A DNA stretch of 64,000 nt. It comes from Polyodon spathula (lineage: Eukaryota; Chordata; Actinopteri; Acipenseriformes; Polyodontidae). The DNA lies in contig NC_054535.1 in assembly GCF_017654505.1 (NCBI RefSeq), positions 48,258,848 to 48,322,847 of the forward strand, given 5' to 3'. Below, one piece after another: positions 38,262-51,212 of this stretch. A program made the translations under genes and the position numbers. Every line of letters begins with the position of its first letter. The stretch's first letter is position 1. A model generated the notes under the pieces. The model had not been told where the DNA came from and ran no database searches. It worked only from the letters and a program-made list of their open reading frames with translations.

Positions 38262-38442
38262 CTAGCATTGCTGTCCTCCCACTAACAGAGACAGGAAATC
38301 CATGGAAAAGTCATCCCACTCTGCAGCAACATCGTTTCCAGCTGATCTTGGTTTGTGGCCTTGACCACTTGCAGCTTCAATTACTGAATCAGATTTGTAA
38401 CTCGACTCTGGGGAGGTCTTGTCATCTCTGTCAGTTCCCCAT
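38262..38442 (-). other. Exon-like open frame with splice acceptor
   Basis: On the minus strand the tract 'cactatttcacag' (complement of 38443-38455) is a plausible splice acceptor. It is followed by an open frame 'WGTDRDDKTSPESSYKSDSV', then 'GNDVAAEWDDFSMDFLSLLV', and a TAG at about 38262. The hydrophilic, non-repetitive composition looks like the last exon of a host protein. I cannot name the gene and saw no clear polyadenylation signal close downstream. Chance or an old retrocopy are alternatives. Confidence 0.28.
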
Positions 38443-38587
38443 CTGTGAAATAGTGACTTGCAGTGTGTGATCTTTATTAGCATGTTGGAACTGAAATCCT
38501 GGACCAATTAGACAAGTTCCACCTGAGTTATGATAATAATGTTCCTTTGTAATTACTGTATTCCATGAATCTCCGACTGGTTAATTG

Positions 38588-38663
38588 ACTGTGCAGCTGT
38601 TGTAAAGATCACACACCCTAGTCTCTGTAAGTCGCCTTGGATAAAGGTGTCTGATAAATAAAC

Positions 38664-38700
<37 letters not shown>
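38588..38700 (+). repeat. SINE 3' end with L2-like tail and (AAT)n
   Basis: 'cacaccctagtctctgtaag', then 'cgccttggataaaggtgtct', is the conserved 3' part of the V-SINE-type tRNA SINE seen inverted at 39172-39406. It is followed by (AAT)n at 38661-38700. The tRNA head is absent. Confidence 0.8.
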
Positions 38701-38735
38701 TGCAGTTAACATTTGGATAGTCTTAAGATATAAGG

Positions 38736-39164
38736 TTGTGGCAGGCTGGTGAGTGGATAGAGGCCCAGAGACAGTCTGAAGTTCAAAAAAATAACTATTT
38801 TATTATAAATAAACACAAAAATGAAAGTGCGCAAGGGCAAAATAAAAAATTTTCAAACACAAATAGAAAGACAACAAAACAAAACTTACAAAAAATAAGG
38901 TTTCCAGGCTGGGCAATGCCTTCACTGGAATCAAACTTTCAAAAATGCAAACAAGAAAACACCAACCTACTTCCTCAACTCCCTCTTCCCAAATGCGAAG
39001 CAGAGGCCTCCTTTTATGTCAGGTGGCTGGGCGCTGATTGATAATTAATTAAACTAATCATCTAATCAACCCCAGCCACCTGAACACAATGAACCCAGAC
39101 AGGTAGGTGAATTTAACCCCATCCCTGCCAATTTCTAAAGGGCAGAGCTGTGCTCTGCCACAAA
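38736..39164 (-). mobile_element. Solo LTR, copy B, with 5-bp target duplication
   Basis: Same family as 7818-8216 in the opposite orientation. It starts TGTGGCAG, ends CTGCCACA and is flanked by AAGGT on both sides (38731-38735 and 39165-39169). The order of blocks is the mirror of copy A: terminal motif, 'ttattataaataaacac', 'aatgccttcactgga', 'gaagcagaggcctccttttatgtcaggtggctggg'. No internal retroelement DNA remains. The insertion lies between two inverted SINE fragments. Confidence 0.9.
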
Positions 39165-39171
39165 GGTATAA

Positions 39172-39406
39172 AATGATTATTATTTTTTTATCTAGCAGAC
39201 ACCCTTATTCAAGGCAATTTACAGAGACTAGGGTGTGTGAACTATGTATCAGCTGCAGAGTCACTTACAACAACGTCTCACCCAAAAGAGGTTAAGTGAT
39301 TACTCAGGGTCACACACAATGAGTCAGTGGCTTAGCTGGGATTTAAACCGGGGACCTCCTGGTTATAAGCCTCGTGTCTCTAACCACTGGACCACATCGC
39401 CTCCTT
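39172..39406 (-). repeat. tRNA-derived SINE (V-SINE-type)
   Basis: The complement begins 'ggaggcgatgtggtccagtg', a tRNA-like A-box head. It continues with a 'ccccggtttaaatcccagct' B-box region, 'cattgtgtgtgaccctgagtaatcacttaacctc' style core sequence, and the L2-like tail 'ttgccttgaataagggtgtc'. The structure is full-length. Such SINEs borrow an L2-type LINE for retroposition. Confidence 0.85.
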
Positions 39407-40560
39407 AAAATGCTATTCAGACACATTTTGCAATGTGTGGCAGTCTGGCAGAAGAGACGGTTTTTGCACTGGTAGCACAGGTGGCCTGTGTTTTATCTTG
39501 TGCTCAGATTTGATATGGCTGTCACTTATCTGGCAGACCTGAGAATCCATCACATTATCACTTTCACATTTTGAGAACCCCACACTTATTTTACTTTTCT
39601 AATTCAAGTTCCAGCTGAGGAAAGACTGAAGTCAGCACTCATAAGTAAATGACTATGAAAGACAAGGAAACTATATTTGTTCGTAAATTAACTCATAATG
39701 ATTGCCCTGTCTACTTTAATTACTGTGATGAAGTCACCTTGAAATCCATGCCAATCTAACGGTTTCTTCTGTTACTGCTACAAATTGATTCAATTAGATT
39801 TTACATGTACATCAAGTCAGGTACTTCAAAATATTAAAGGAAAACATGGGATTTCGAGGTAATTGTTGTTTTGTTGACAATTATTGTTGTTTTTTTTTCG
39901 TAGATTGCACACTAGCTGTAAAAGAGAAGGGAAACACTACAGAGACTTTACTGTGCATATTGGATTAACGTTTTTGCAAAGCCACGGTATTTCCACATTT
40001 TAAAAAAAAACATTATTCTTTTGTTTTCTGAATAGAAATAGACACTGAGCATCACATGCAACAAGATATGTGTATAGTTAATATCTTTGCATGGTTAAAG
40101 TAAATACAGAAATACTATTTTAATTTAAAGTATTCATGCATTAGGAATTAAACACCAGGACTGTATTTAGTTATTTCCAGTTATTGTAATTTTCTGGCAA
40201 CTCATATATTTTTCAGCAGACAGAATTAACCTGCAATAGGCTTTTGAAAGCTCTACCAAATACCCTATTTTTCATCAGTTTCTAATTATGCTGCAGGTCA
40301 TATTTATGAATGTGAAAAAAAAAACCCAAAAAACTTGTATAACAGGCGTATCCATTATAAAATAATACAAAAAATTGTGAAACTATCTGATAGTCCTTCT
40401 TTGAATTTGTATAATGGATCATATTTCTAACAGTTTCTCCATATGGATCAGTGGTGCTCCTTTCATTTTGAGAATCTTGTGAGAGGAAGAGATCAGAAAG
40501 TAGGAATAATCCAGCCATGTTTCAAGTGATACATCCATTTAGAACTTTATTTCCAGGCCT
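39407..40560. other. No gene recognised
   Basis: AT-rich sequence with no supported feature. Confidence 0.5.
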
Positions 40561-40571
40561 ATTTAACCTTA

Positions 40572-40631
<60 letters not shown>

Positions 40632-40650
40632 TAATAATAATATAATAATT
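40572..40650. repeat. (ATT)n microsatellite
   Basis: About 19 perfect ATT units followed by degenerate ones. Confidence 0.96.
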
Positions 40651-42855
40651 TGATGCCATACCTATACTGTACATAGGGATAAATAGCATAATGGATTTAA
40701 AAAAAAAACTTCTGTCAAATTGAACAATAAAAACATGCTAAACTGTATACCAGATTCAAATTCAATGTGTAAATAGCTTTTACTGCACTTCCAACTATAT
40801 GGACTTCTACATCAGTGCCACACACTAACTCGAGCAATCTCCACTCAAGTACTTCTTATAGATCAGTAACCTTCTATTTTTATAGCATGCATGATAAAAA
40901 AAGTCTGGTCTAACCCTTATTAAAGATGGATGAAATCAAACAAAAGTACTGATGCTTCACGCTGAAGTGGTGGCTTAGAAAGTGTAAGAAATAAATTGCC
41001 ATTGCAATATATTTTGGCAGAATTACAGTCCATTTCCAGCAAAGAAAATGGTTTTGTTTTATGCTGTTGCGCAGTTCTGAATGCAATGTGCATAGCAATT
41101 TTAGGTTCAGGAGCAAGTCTATAAAACACTGAGGCAAAAGCATGTATCCTGTTCTTCACCCTTAATTAATCTAGGGCAAATCTTATCAATCAATTATTGG
41201 TATTAAAACACACAACTACATATCATCTATCTGAACACCCTTTTCGTAATTTTCGGTTACTGTACGTTGATCGGTGAAGGTAAATTAACACATCTATAAA
41301 ATTCACAAAGGCAAAGTTATCAGAGATGCTTATTTAATCAGAATTGAAATCCATTGCTGTTTATTACCCCATCTTACTACCTAAATAATGTGTGACTTTC
41401 ACTTGTTGAAAATGTGAGTATGCACAAAATAAATTAAATTTCATGTGATGAACCCACATTTGTTAATTAGTGTGGATAGGGAATATATGAGTATCATATT
41501 GAGTTTGGTTTATATGGAATGCATTGACCACAGTAATTAGGTAAAGCTCACTGTCTGTATTCTGTCGCTCATCTTTATGTGTGTAATAATCATTTTTTGA
41601 AAGAGTGACAACAAGGGGGTGTTTCCAATTGTCAGAAAGGGCTACAGGTCAGAGGGGAGAAGAAATTGGTATAGCTGCAAACGTATGGTCATGTCAGCAA
41701 TGATGTCACTAGCACCCAGTATGATATGATTAATTAACAAAAAAAAGTATGGACTTTTGAAAAAATAAAAAAAATAAATAAATAAAAAACAATCTCTCCA
41801 ATATGCTGTCAGGAATTCTGAGTTTCATTCTTCTGTATGTGATGTTGTATTGTCAGTGCCGAGTTAGACAGTGTTGTCCACTTAAAAAAGTATATAACAA
41901 ACAATATAAATAATAATGAGAATTAAATAATAATAAATGCTTAACCTGGCATTTTGGGGTCTTGCTTATTACTTTATTTATATGAGAATGAATACATTAT
42001 TAAACATTGCAGACAAAAGAAATGATCTAAAAAAGAAAATATCTATTTATTCATATTTTATAAATGCTGTATAATGGGAAGCAACAACAAAAACAAACAA
42101 ACAAAAATAAATAAATAAATAAATAAATACCAACCTTCAATTAGCTGATTAACATTGGCTGGAAACTGGGACTTATAATTTACCACCTGCTTTCAGAATT
42201 AAATAAATAAGATGCTAGGGATCAATTAACAGCATCTAATGGTTTAAAATCAGCTGGTGTTTATGATAATGAGTGTTTTAGAGGTTATAAACTGTAAACA
42301 AATGTGTCATTAGAAGAACTAGCATGACATTAACATGATTTAATAAATAGGTTTGAAACAATAGACATTATAATGACTGTTAATGCCACCTTGAAAAGGC
42401 ATGATAAATGTTATTTATCTGGCATCTAATGATACGTTTAAGATACAGTAGCTTAGATCCAACCACCTATTTCCTTATTATTTTGACCAAAGTTGTACGT
42501 GATCACTTACCATGGATGATTTATTTATTTTTAATCTGTTTAAACGAAGATTTTTTTGTTAAAAAATTCTGAAGCAAAGTCTGAATAGTTGTTTAACAAT
42601 GCTTTAAAATCAATTTCGTAATGGTTTTATTAACATTGCACATTTACATTTCCCATCTATGCTGCGAATGGTCTTCTCATTCATGTTTATAAGGAGGTTT
42701 GGTAATTCTGTTCTGATATATCTGATGGAAGCTTATCACCTGCACAGAATAACTTCTGGTTTCTTATAAATGTTTTAATACTTTTTTTAAAAGGAAATCA
42801 GTAATAATAATTTTTAAAAAGTTACATGCCAGAAGTACAACCTTATTTATTTTAT
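40651..42855. other. No gene recognised; short (AAAT)n
   Basis: AT-rich DNA with (AAAT)n at about 42104-42128. No supported gene. Confidence 0.5.
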
Positions 42856-42856
42856 T

Positions 42857-43337
42857 TTTCTAATTTAGTCATTGCCAATTATTTTTTGTTATTTTTTCTC
42901 CCAATTTGAAATGGCCAGTTATTACTTAGGCTCAGCTCACCTCTTCCACCCCTGCTCTGACTCGGGAGCAGCAAAGATGAACACACGCTGTCCTCCGAAG
43001 CATGTGCCTTCAGCTGACCGCTTCTTTACACACTCTGGATTCACCATGCAGCCACCCAGGAGCTACAGCGTAGGCAGACAATGCAGCTCCCGGGCAGCTA
43101 ACAGGCAAGCCCGCAGGCGCCCGACCAGACTACAGGGGTTTCTGGTGTGCGGTGAGCCAGGGGTACCCTGTCCAACCTACACCTCCCCCTGGTGACGCTC
43201 AGCCAATTGAGTGCCACCTCCTGGGAACTCCATGGTCGGCTGTGGAATAGCCCAGACGAACTGGCAACATCCAGGCTATAGGGTGCATCCTGCACTCGCG
43301 CAGAGTGCCTTTACCGGATGCGCCACTCGGGAGCCAG
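42857..43337 (-). repeat. tRNA-derived SINE, full-length copy 3
   Basis: The complement starts 'ggctcccgagtggcgcatcc', then 'ggtaaaggcactctgcgcga', a tRNA-like head with A-box. A B-box relic 'gccagttcgtctgggc' follows, then the GC-rich body shared with copies 1 and 2 and the 'gtgagctgagcctaagtaat' tail with 'aattgg'. This is the most complete copy in the window and defines the 5' end of the family. Confidence 0.88.
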
Positions 43338-44930
43338 GAGTATAACCTTATGAAGTGATTGTACACTTGATATTTATATTGAAGCATTCCCTACAATTAA
43401 TATCCTAACTTCTGCTAAGAAAATATTTGCCACATGCACGTGCATTATGGAACTGGTGTAGAAATATCAGAAATTAAAATATTCCATACATTTTGAAGTC
43501 CTTTAAGAAATTAAGAGTTTAGTACCTATTCACACTATAATGCATGATCATCTCTGAAAATGTGTTTAACGATAGGAAAACATCTTAATCCTTTTAATTT
43601 TAGGCTCAGGTATACTTTCTGTGTAATTATTTGAATAAACACATTATTCATAAGAATTAAAAAAATCAGTATTATTGATTTAAATTCTACTTTATGGAGA
43701 AAAAAAATCTAATTTGAACTTTTCTATAACAACGAAGAAAGTTCAGTTTGTCTTCTGTCCCAGTCAGCGAACCAAGGCTCCTTTAATGCATTAGATGCAG
43801 TTTTTTTGTAGTTATTTATAAGTGACAGATGCAGGCTCTCATGTACACCTGGAAGTGAGTGGGTGCACAGACTATTTACTATATAGAAGGCTTAACAGAA
43901 CTCTGAAATGCACAGTGTGCATCAATAGGATCCATAGAGTAGCCACCAAGGCTCATCAAGGACTTGCTCACTATAGGGTGCTGATATTTTACTACAATAA
44001 AGACAAAGATCTACACTGTGTTACTTATGTCTATGGCTAGCAATTATAATTGGAACCCAACTTATGAACTCAGGTGAAAGCACCTTAACAGGCATTTAAA
44101 ATAATTTGAAGCTATTGAACATTCCAAGTGTTTAATGGAAGTCACCTATAATTTTCATGAACCATTCATTCAACGTCTATCCCTAATGTTGATCCTATAC
44201 CTGTCATGGTCTGGGCGGACCCAAGGACCCAAGACCTGCCTTGTGCCCAAATGGGTTGAGTCTATTCAATTAATGTTAATGTCTTACAGTATATCCCATC
44301 TCCATAATGCAAAAAAAGTTAGGCATTGCTATTAAAGAAAAGTGATTTTCTTTGCTAATAGTTTTTTTTTACTGTTGATAATTTCACAATACTGAATTTT
44401 GCACCCTGTCGAATTTTGTATTATTTTGAGACATGCGCAGGCGTCAATGTTTCATAAAAGCGTGTCTGTGTGATTACTTAGGCTATTAATTTATTCATCA
44501 CTGTAGGTTAAATGTGAACTTTCAGTATTATAAACATAATGTACTTTTTAGACATCAAAAGAGTATAAAAACATCAAAACACAACATAGCTTAAGTGAAT
44601 TGAATCACATTTCAGAGATGGAAATAACTTTATTCATTTGTATAGTAATTCTACAACTCAAAATCTAATTTGTGTAGCAAAATTTAGGATTTATATACAA
44701 TTTCTGAATTAACTTTTGCATTTATTTAATTAATTTGGATATATCAAGGTACTGTCGGGATGCCATTTGTCCAATTTTTAGAGTAAATGTTGAAAACCCA
44801 GGAGTAAAATGTGACATTTTTATTATCTTGTTAGGAAATTTTGTATATGTGGCTGCTGTACTGTCTGGCGGTACAAAAGCATACTCTACTGGTCTAGGGC
44901 GCGTTGTTTGAGTGAGTTGTTTGCATTGCA
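43338..44930. other. No gene recognised
   Basis: AT-rich sequence with no supported feature. Confidence 0.5.
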
Positions 44931-44933
44931 TCT

Positions 44934-45190
44934 ATGCAGCTATCCAATCACGTTAACCTGCAGTCATATGATGCGGTATGCGTCATGTGTTTTTCTTGGT
45001 GCGTGCGCCTGTGCGTCCAGTTTTACTGGCGAAGTGTCATGATGGCTGCATCTACCGAATTGGTTGGAAATGTAAGGCAAAGCTTTGCAGAAACGTCAAA
45101 TCAAAAACCATCAAAATCTACCAAGGTAGCAAATCCGCAGAATTTAATACCAGCCAAAATTTCCCGTTATATGGTATATACTAAGAAAAT
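44934..45190 (+). other. Candidate first exon with promoter-like upstream DNA
   Basis: A patch with more CpG than its surroundings (44890-45040) contains a CCAAT box (tatccaatcacg at 44940). Two consecutive ATG codons at 45039 and 45042 open a frame 'MMAASTELVGNVRQSFAETS', then 'KVANPQNLIPAKISRYMVYT', which reaches a possible donor 'aaaat|gtacgt' at 45190/45191. The coding style (hydrophilic, MAAS start) and the CCAAT box suggest a host gene's 5' exon. I do not recognise the protein and found no second exon, which may lie outside the window. Confidence 0.33.
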
Positions 45191-46140
45191 GTACGTATTA
45201 TTTATTGACATGTATGTTGAAATACTTTCAGAAGACGCTTGGAATTTAATAGTTTTATACATCTGGCAGTTTTTAAGTCTGTCACATTGAGTGTGTAGCT
45301 TCAGGTGTGTCTTGTCGCCCGGTGAAAAATCACATCGAAAACGGATGTTTAGCAACTCTTTAAATTTACTATACAACCATGAATAAAAGTAAACAAAGAT
45401 GGCTAGATTTGGAGCTTGAAAAAGGGTAGCAACTAAAAACATACATTTTGCAAGGCGGTGTTTTAATATAGAAGTTACTACAAGCAAAAAAACAAGTAAA
45501 TTCCATGTGGTATGTCTTCTTCAATTGCGATACTATACTTTAATGTGTTTTTTTGACTGTAAATTTATATATTTATAAGCTTTTTACCAGTTTCAAAATG
45601 ATTCAGATGATGATATTTTCTAAAATGGGAAATAATAAAAATCATCAAAGTATGAGTATTGTGATTATTATTTATGTTTACCAGAGCATTTATACTTCAA
45701 AACAAATGCAGAAAGAGTGTGTTTCATTTATTAGTATTCTATTATATGATGAGTTGAAAAGTTTGCCCACCCTAATATAGGAGAGATGCTTCTGTAAACT
45801 GCTGTTGTGATAAGGATATTTTTAATTAGTACTGCTTGAGAAAATTAAGCTATACAAATGATGGTATAAAAGCTATCTTTCATCTTTACTGACACAATGA
45901 TTTTTGCCTTAGTTACCAGAGTGCATGATAGCAGTATTTTAGAATGTAGAGACACTGTCACTCTCTGAAAAAAAGAAACGTTCACAGTATAATTTGTCTT
46001 TGTTCCTTAAATCAAATAATAATAAAACTAAAATCATACCCCTGTGTAAGAAGATGTGCATACTGCTTCTAGTGGACTTATAAAAAAACAGCATCTAATT
46101 TGGCACAGTTTGCACAGTTGGCAGTCTTTGATTAAACAAC
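45191..46140. other. No gene recognised
   Basis: AT-rich sequence with no supported feature. Confidence 0.45.
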
Positions 46141-46261
46141 ACCATTGGGTCACATGTAGATGGAATTATCCTCTCTAATAGAGCCAGATCCCACATTAAC
46201 AGGGCAATGTGTAAAGAATAGGACCCATCAGTGCTACACATTACTTGCTGAACAGAATATT

Positions 46262-46900
46262 AGTGGTACTTTAGTGGCCACTAAAAATGTGGCGTATGTA
46301 AAGAATGGTTTTCATCTGGCTTTCTGCACCTTCTATCAAATTAGCATTTGACATCATTAATCCAGTAAATAATATTGAAATGTATTCAAATGAAGAAGAG
46401 CATGGAATTTGGAGCGGATCTGCATACTAAGCAGGTGCAAACATTATAATGAGATGTAAGGATTTTGTCTTGCACTTGGACAATTGCTGACCCTGTAAAA
46501 ACTATTGTAGAAGCTAGTAATTAAGAGCTGTATAAAAGAACACACCTGCAGACCTGTCATTGGCCTCGGGTTAGCTGCTGTGGTACACTTCCTGATGTGG
46601 TGACGCTTCGCTTTTGTTGAGGACAGGCAGGAAAACCTTCGGAGGAGAAGAGCATTCCTTCGGAGGAGAAGACTCCACATATTCAAACCCAGGGTCACTT
46701 TGCTTGGGATGCCGGAGGATGGATGCGCTGGTAAGGTGTTATTGTCTAACTCCGCAGCTCATCCTAGACCTAATAGCTGAATTTCACCTTATTGACTATC
46801 CTCCTGGTAACACCAACAGCATTGACTTTCTCCACTATAGAGGACTCTATGGCCTTTTGGTAAAATAATTGCCTGGCTGCTAGACAATTTGAATTTTGCA
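46262..46900 (+). mobile_element. Harbinger (PIF) transposon relic, copy 2
   Basis: Collinear with 26536-27065. Shared blocks are 'gtaaagaatggt', 'attgaaatg.attcaaatgaag', 'gatgtaaggattttg.cttgca', the TATA box 'agagctgtataaaag' (46525-46538), and a HARBI1-like N-terminal coding relic around 46570-46800 ('LLGMPEDGC', then a frame 'QLILDLIAEF'). A small duplication 'ccttcggaggagaag' (46636 and 46657) is specific to this copy. The catalytic region is absent. Confidence 0.65.
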
Positions 46901-48150
46901 GCTGCAATTGTTTGAATATGCCTATCCTTATGCCTATATGCAATATGCCTATCATCAGCCCCTTAAAATGTTTAAAGTAACAATAAACAAGGCTGTTTGC
47001 CAGTTGCTAATCACAATAAAGCCCTGATTATCAGGGTTTTTAATATTAACATATTAGCATCTACATATTTAAAGAGATGGAAATTCCTAAGAAACCAGCC
47101 AGGCTTTAGCCCATATAAAATGCATAGATTCCACAGTTCAATTTTACAATTCTATCAAACAGAAATATAAGCATGGAATAATGATACATAAAATGGATAC
47201 ATGGAAGAAGAGAAAATAGCTCGGCCTTTGGAAAAAATAAATCAGATGATTCAGATGTAGCACTACTGTATGTGTAGCCTGACATTGTTAATAAGTTTTG
47301 CAAACTGAGCACCTGACTAATATATACTGATTTTGTAGAATAGACTTCCACTTCAGCTTTTACTGTCAATAGTACCTATTTTACATTCATCGCATCATGG
47401 CAGAGGAGTGGTTTATAAAAAAAGGGTTTCAAGGGGATACAGGGATGTTTGGTGTCTCTGCTGTCATGTTTCATAATTTCATGCTTGCATGAGCAAAGGT
47501 CCTTGTGGTTCAACAAGCTTGCACAGGGATTTGACAGCAGCATGTGGTGTATTACATTTCTGCCAGCTGTGTGGCATCTTCTTGGGTGCAAGAGGATGTG
47601 AAAGGGACGCTTATGTACCATTTTACTCTTCAGTTGTTTCAGCACTACCTTCTCTTGTCTTGCCATGAGAGGGTAATAGAGGAGGTGTAAAGTACAGTAT
47701 AAATCACTTCTGTGTATTTAACGTATTTTAGTCAAAAATAGACCACCTACATACACAACAGTTGTATTGCCATGGCTGAAATGGATTCAGGTGTGTCCAT
47801 TATGGTGTTTGAGGTTCAATTATACACTGACTGGCAAAAAATTAATAGTGGGTTTTACCTTCCCCCTTGTCAGGCAAGGTTGCCAACCCTTGGTGTTAGT
47901 GTTGCATACAATATAAATTGAGAGTTAGAGTTATCTTTTAAGATGGTGGATCGTGGAGCCCAGATAATGACAATGAACCTCTGGTTACAACTCTTTGTAT
48001 CAGATAATTGGTTTCATTTTATTGGTTAAAATTGAGTGCCATTTTATTTTACACTTGGCACAATCCACATCGACCAATAGAGGTGTACAGTACATTAATT
48101 GACTTTGGTAACTTAAGTGAATGGCCAAAAAACTTGCAGTATATTATAGT
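46901..48150. other. No gene recognised
   Basis: AT-rich sequence. The minus-strand frame at 47376-47666 has no family resemblance. Confidence 0.45.
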
Positions 48151-50169
48151 TCCATTAATGTTTGCCAATATCGTGGAGGTATATGTCACAACATGAAGAT
48201 CATAGTGATCAGCCTTTCAAAAAAGGCAGTTTCTGTTTAGAAAAAGGGGTTTCTTTAGTATCAGCTAATGTTTGTGACACTTTCCTTTTGGAAACTGAAC
48301 TAGTTGACTTCTTTAGAAAACTTAGATTAAAAGTGTCTTTCTTGGATAGGAAGTCCAGTGATGTTACTAGTTCCTACTCTGACAGTAACCCGTAAGAATT
48401 AGATACAAATGTAATCATACCATGAGTATTCCAGCTATACATACTTTTAGTAAAGTGGTGAAAAAGGATATGAAAAAGAGTATTGAATAAAAAACACTAT
48501 CACAAACATAATTTAACTAAGTTGGAATCATTAGCTTTAAAATCTCTATGAAAATGTGAAGATGTGGTTTTTAAATCGACAGATGAAGGGGGATCGATAG
48601 TGTGAAAGTTGTAAAAGATAGTGAAAGTTTAGAACAACTAAATATTATAAAATATTATAAAAACTTGACCACTGACTCCATAATGACATACAAATCTGAA
48701 ATTGATAATCTAATCGAGATGTGTCTTAATAATACTTGGATTTCTCCAAAACAAAACAAAAAAGGTTTCAAATACAACAATATCCAAAGAGGTCAGTGTT
48801 TTTTACACTACCTAAAGTCCATGAAACTTTGATTAATCCACCTGGGTGCCCTTTAATATCAGGGTAGGTTAATTACTGCAACATTTATCACAATTTGTTG
48901 ATTTTCATATACATGCTTTATTACACATGGTACTGCTATGGGAAACAAGATGGATCCCTCGTATGCCAATTTATTTAAAAGGAAGTTGGAGGAGTATAAC
49001 ATCTATATATGCCGCCCCGCCTTTTTTAGCATACAGTTTGTCGCACCCCACCCACCACATATATTAAAACTTTAGAAGTTACCTTTATATTTTAACAGGT
49101 GTTTTTTTTTCTGATTTTATGTAAATCATGTATTTTTTCCTAGTTTTAAACCCAAAAAGTCCAGATTTAGCGACATACATGAGTATCACAAATTCAACAT
49201 TTAAAATCAGTCTATAAATCTTATTTTTTAATTTTTTTTAACACTTAGCAAGTGAACATTTAGCTGACGTTTTAAATCTGAGTTTCAAACAAATAAATCC
49301 ATGAATTTAAATAGTTTGAATTTAAATACTGCAACTAGTAGCAATTCGAAAGTGGAATCCCCAGCTGTAAGAATTAGTCTCTCAGAAGGGAAGATGGTGA
49401 CTAACCTGTTTTGTAAACCTACTGATCGTAATAATACACAGAGCGGATGTTTTCCATCCTCCATCTTTGAAAAAAAGGTTTGCCATATTCTCAATTTGTG
49501 AAAATAAAAATAATTGTATCAGATCCACTAGAAAAACAAATTAAAACTAACGGTTGATCATACAAAATATGGGACTCGTGGGTAATACAAAATATGGGAG
49601 AAGCACTTGCATTAAACAGAGAAGAACACTACAACGTTGAATAAAACAATTGAAATAGCATGTGTTGCAACCTAGAAAACGTTAAGTTACTTTCCATAAC
49701 ACTGGTTCCCTGAAAGAGAAGACGACCACCAAAACAATACTTATGGGATATGCCTTCCTATTGGTAGACTTTCACTGAGCTCTTTATATTGGAGATGCCA
49801 ATAGGCCCCTTCCTGTGGTGACATCCTCTGTCTCGCCTAACAAGGGATTAAACAGTCAGCCCATGGAAGCCATGTTCTCTTTTCACATCAAACCCATGAG
49901 AGCGACTGATGCGACCTTGCTGGCTGGTGTTCGTCTTCTCATTCAGGGAACTAGGGTTACGGTAAGTAGACTAACGTTTCCTTTCAATTCGAAGATGACC
50001 ACCAAAACATTACTTATGGGAAAGTATACCAGAGCCATCGTGAGGGAGAAGGAATGGCAGCATATGAGGGACGCATCAGAACCGCATAACCCCAAGTTAG
50101 CAGTGCGAGCTTGGAACCTCAAGACCCTTGTGCCTAATGAAGGCAAAAAAGGATCTATCACACTGAGGA

Positions 50170-50913
50170 GATAGGAACTGGAGAAAGTATGTGGCATAGC
50201 CCAGCTAGCCGCAGTATAGATCTCTACCAGCCCTCTGGTAGAATGCGTGGTTACTCTCCCAGGTGGAGGCAAACCAGCACTATCATACACAGCTGAGACT
50301 GTGTCCACAATCTAGTATGACAGTCGCTGGTTCAAGAGGGGCTGACCTGGGGTCCGTATCCCATCAGACAGAATGACACAGCTGGTCAGAATGACGCAGA
50401 GCTCTTGTCCTATCCACGTAACACCACAACGGGCAGAGGAATTTCAATCCCCTGTCCTTCTCCGAAAAAAAACGGAGGTGGATGGAAAGACTCCAGTGCC
50501 ACAGAGTGGTTCATGTGGAAGGCTGTGATCACCTTAGGGAAGAAAGCAGGGTTTGTACGTAGTAACACAATGCTGCCATCATCCTAACTACGCATATAAA
50601 GGAGCTATGCACCGACGGCACCTGTAGCGCACTGACCTGCTTTGCGGAGGTTATAGCCAAAAGAAATGCTCTTCATAGCCAGATACTTCAACTCTATAGA
50701 GTGTATGGGCTCAAACTGGGCCTTCGTGAGAGCCTCCAGTACAATATCAAGGCTCAATTCAGGGAAAACGTCCTTCTTAGGAGAGCGTAATAGCCGATCA
50801 CCCTTCAAAAAACCGGTCGCTAGTTTATGAGTCCCCGGAACTGAGTCAATGGGGACATTGCATGCAGATATGGCTGCTAGGTACACTTTCAACATAGAGG
50901 TGGATCGACCCAC
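50170..50913 (-). pseudogene. DIRS tyrosine recombinase, broken
   Basis: The minus-strand frame 50913-50605 reads 'STSMLKVYLAAISACNVPID', then 'GFLKGDRLLRSP', 'LDIVLEALTKAQFEPIHSIE' and 'LKYLAMKSISF', the core-binding and early catalytic part. After a degraded stretch, 50308-50180 gives 'YDSAGLPPPGRVTTHSTRGL', then 'YTAASWAMPHTFSSSYLLSV'. That keeps the H-x-x-R (HSTR) pair and the terminal Tyr of the R-H-R-Y active site. Tyrosine recombinases insert the circular DIRS cDNA. Frameshifts and stops between the two blocks disable it. Confidence 0.85.
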
Positions 50914-51212
50914 CGATAACTGTTTCTGAGAGCCCTAAGGTGGACAGACGGCCTCCTCTGCCTGCCAATAAGCCCCCCCCAACCACAGTTAGATGCATCT
51001 CTCGTCACCAACTGATGGTTGTGTATGATTCCCAAATTTACGCCTTTGCTCAGGTGAGAGGTTTGCCTCCACCAGTGTAGGCGAGACACGGTCAGCCAAC
51101 GGTGTCTGTCAGGCTTGGGGTGTAGCTGAAAGGCACTGAGCCACACTTGGATCGGGTGCATGTGGAGTAACCCCAGCTGGGTGGCTGATGAAGCTGCGGC
51201 CATCAGACCCAA
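50889..51212 (-). pseudogene. DIRS RNase H / methylase-like region, partial
   Basis: The frame contains 'GLMAAASSATQLGLLHMHPI', 'QVWLSAFQLHPKPDRHRWLT' and 'HNHQLVTRDASNCGWGGLIG'. The DAS..GWG block is the typical RNase H segment that follows the RT in DIRS elements. The piece is collinear between the RT and the recombinase. Confidence 0.8.

Noticed and set aside
42872..43195. 107-residue plus-strand frame
   Set aside because: Antisense of the tRNA-derived SINE; no family resemblance.
43285..43337. tRNA-like segment considered as a true tRNA gene
   Set aside because: A/B-box similarity is present, but the acceptor stem does not close and the segment is the head of a dispersed SINE.
47376..47666. 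96-residue minus-strand frame as a possible gene
   Set aside because: No splice context, promoter or family resemblance; composition matches chance frames nearby.
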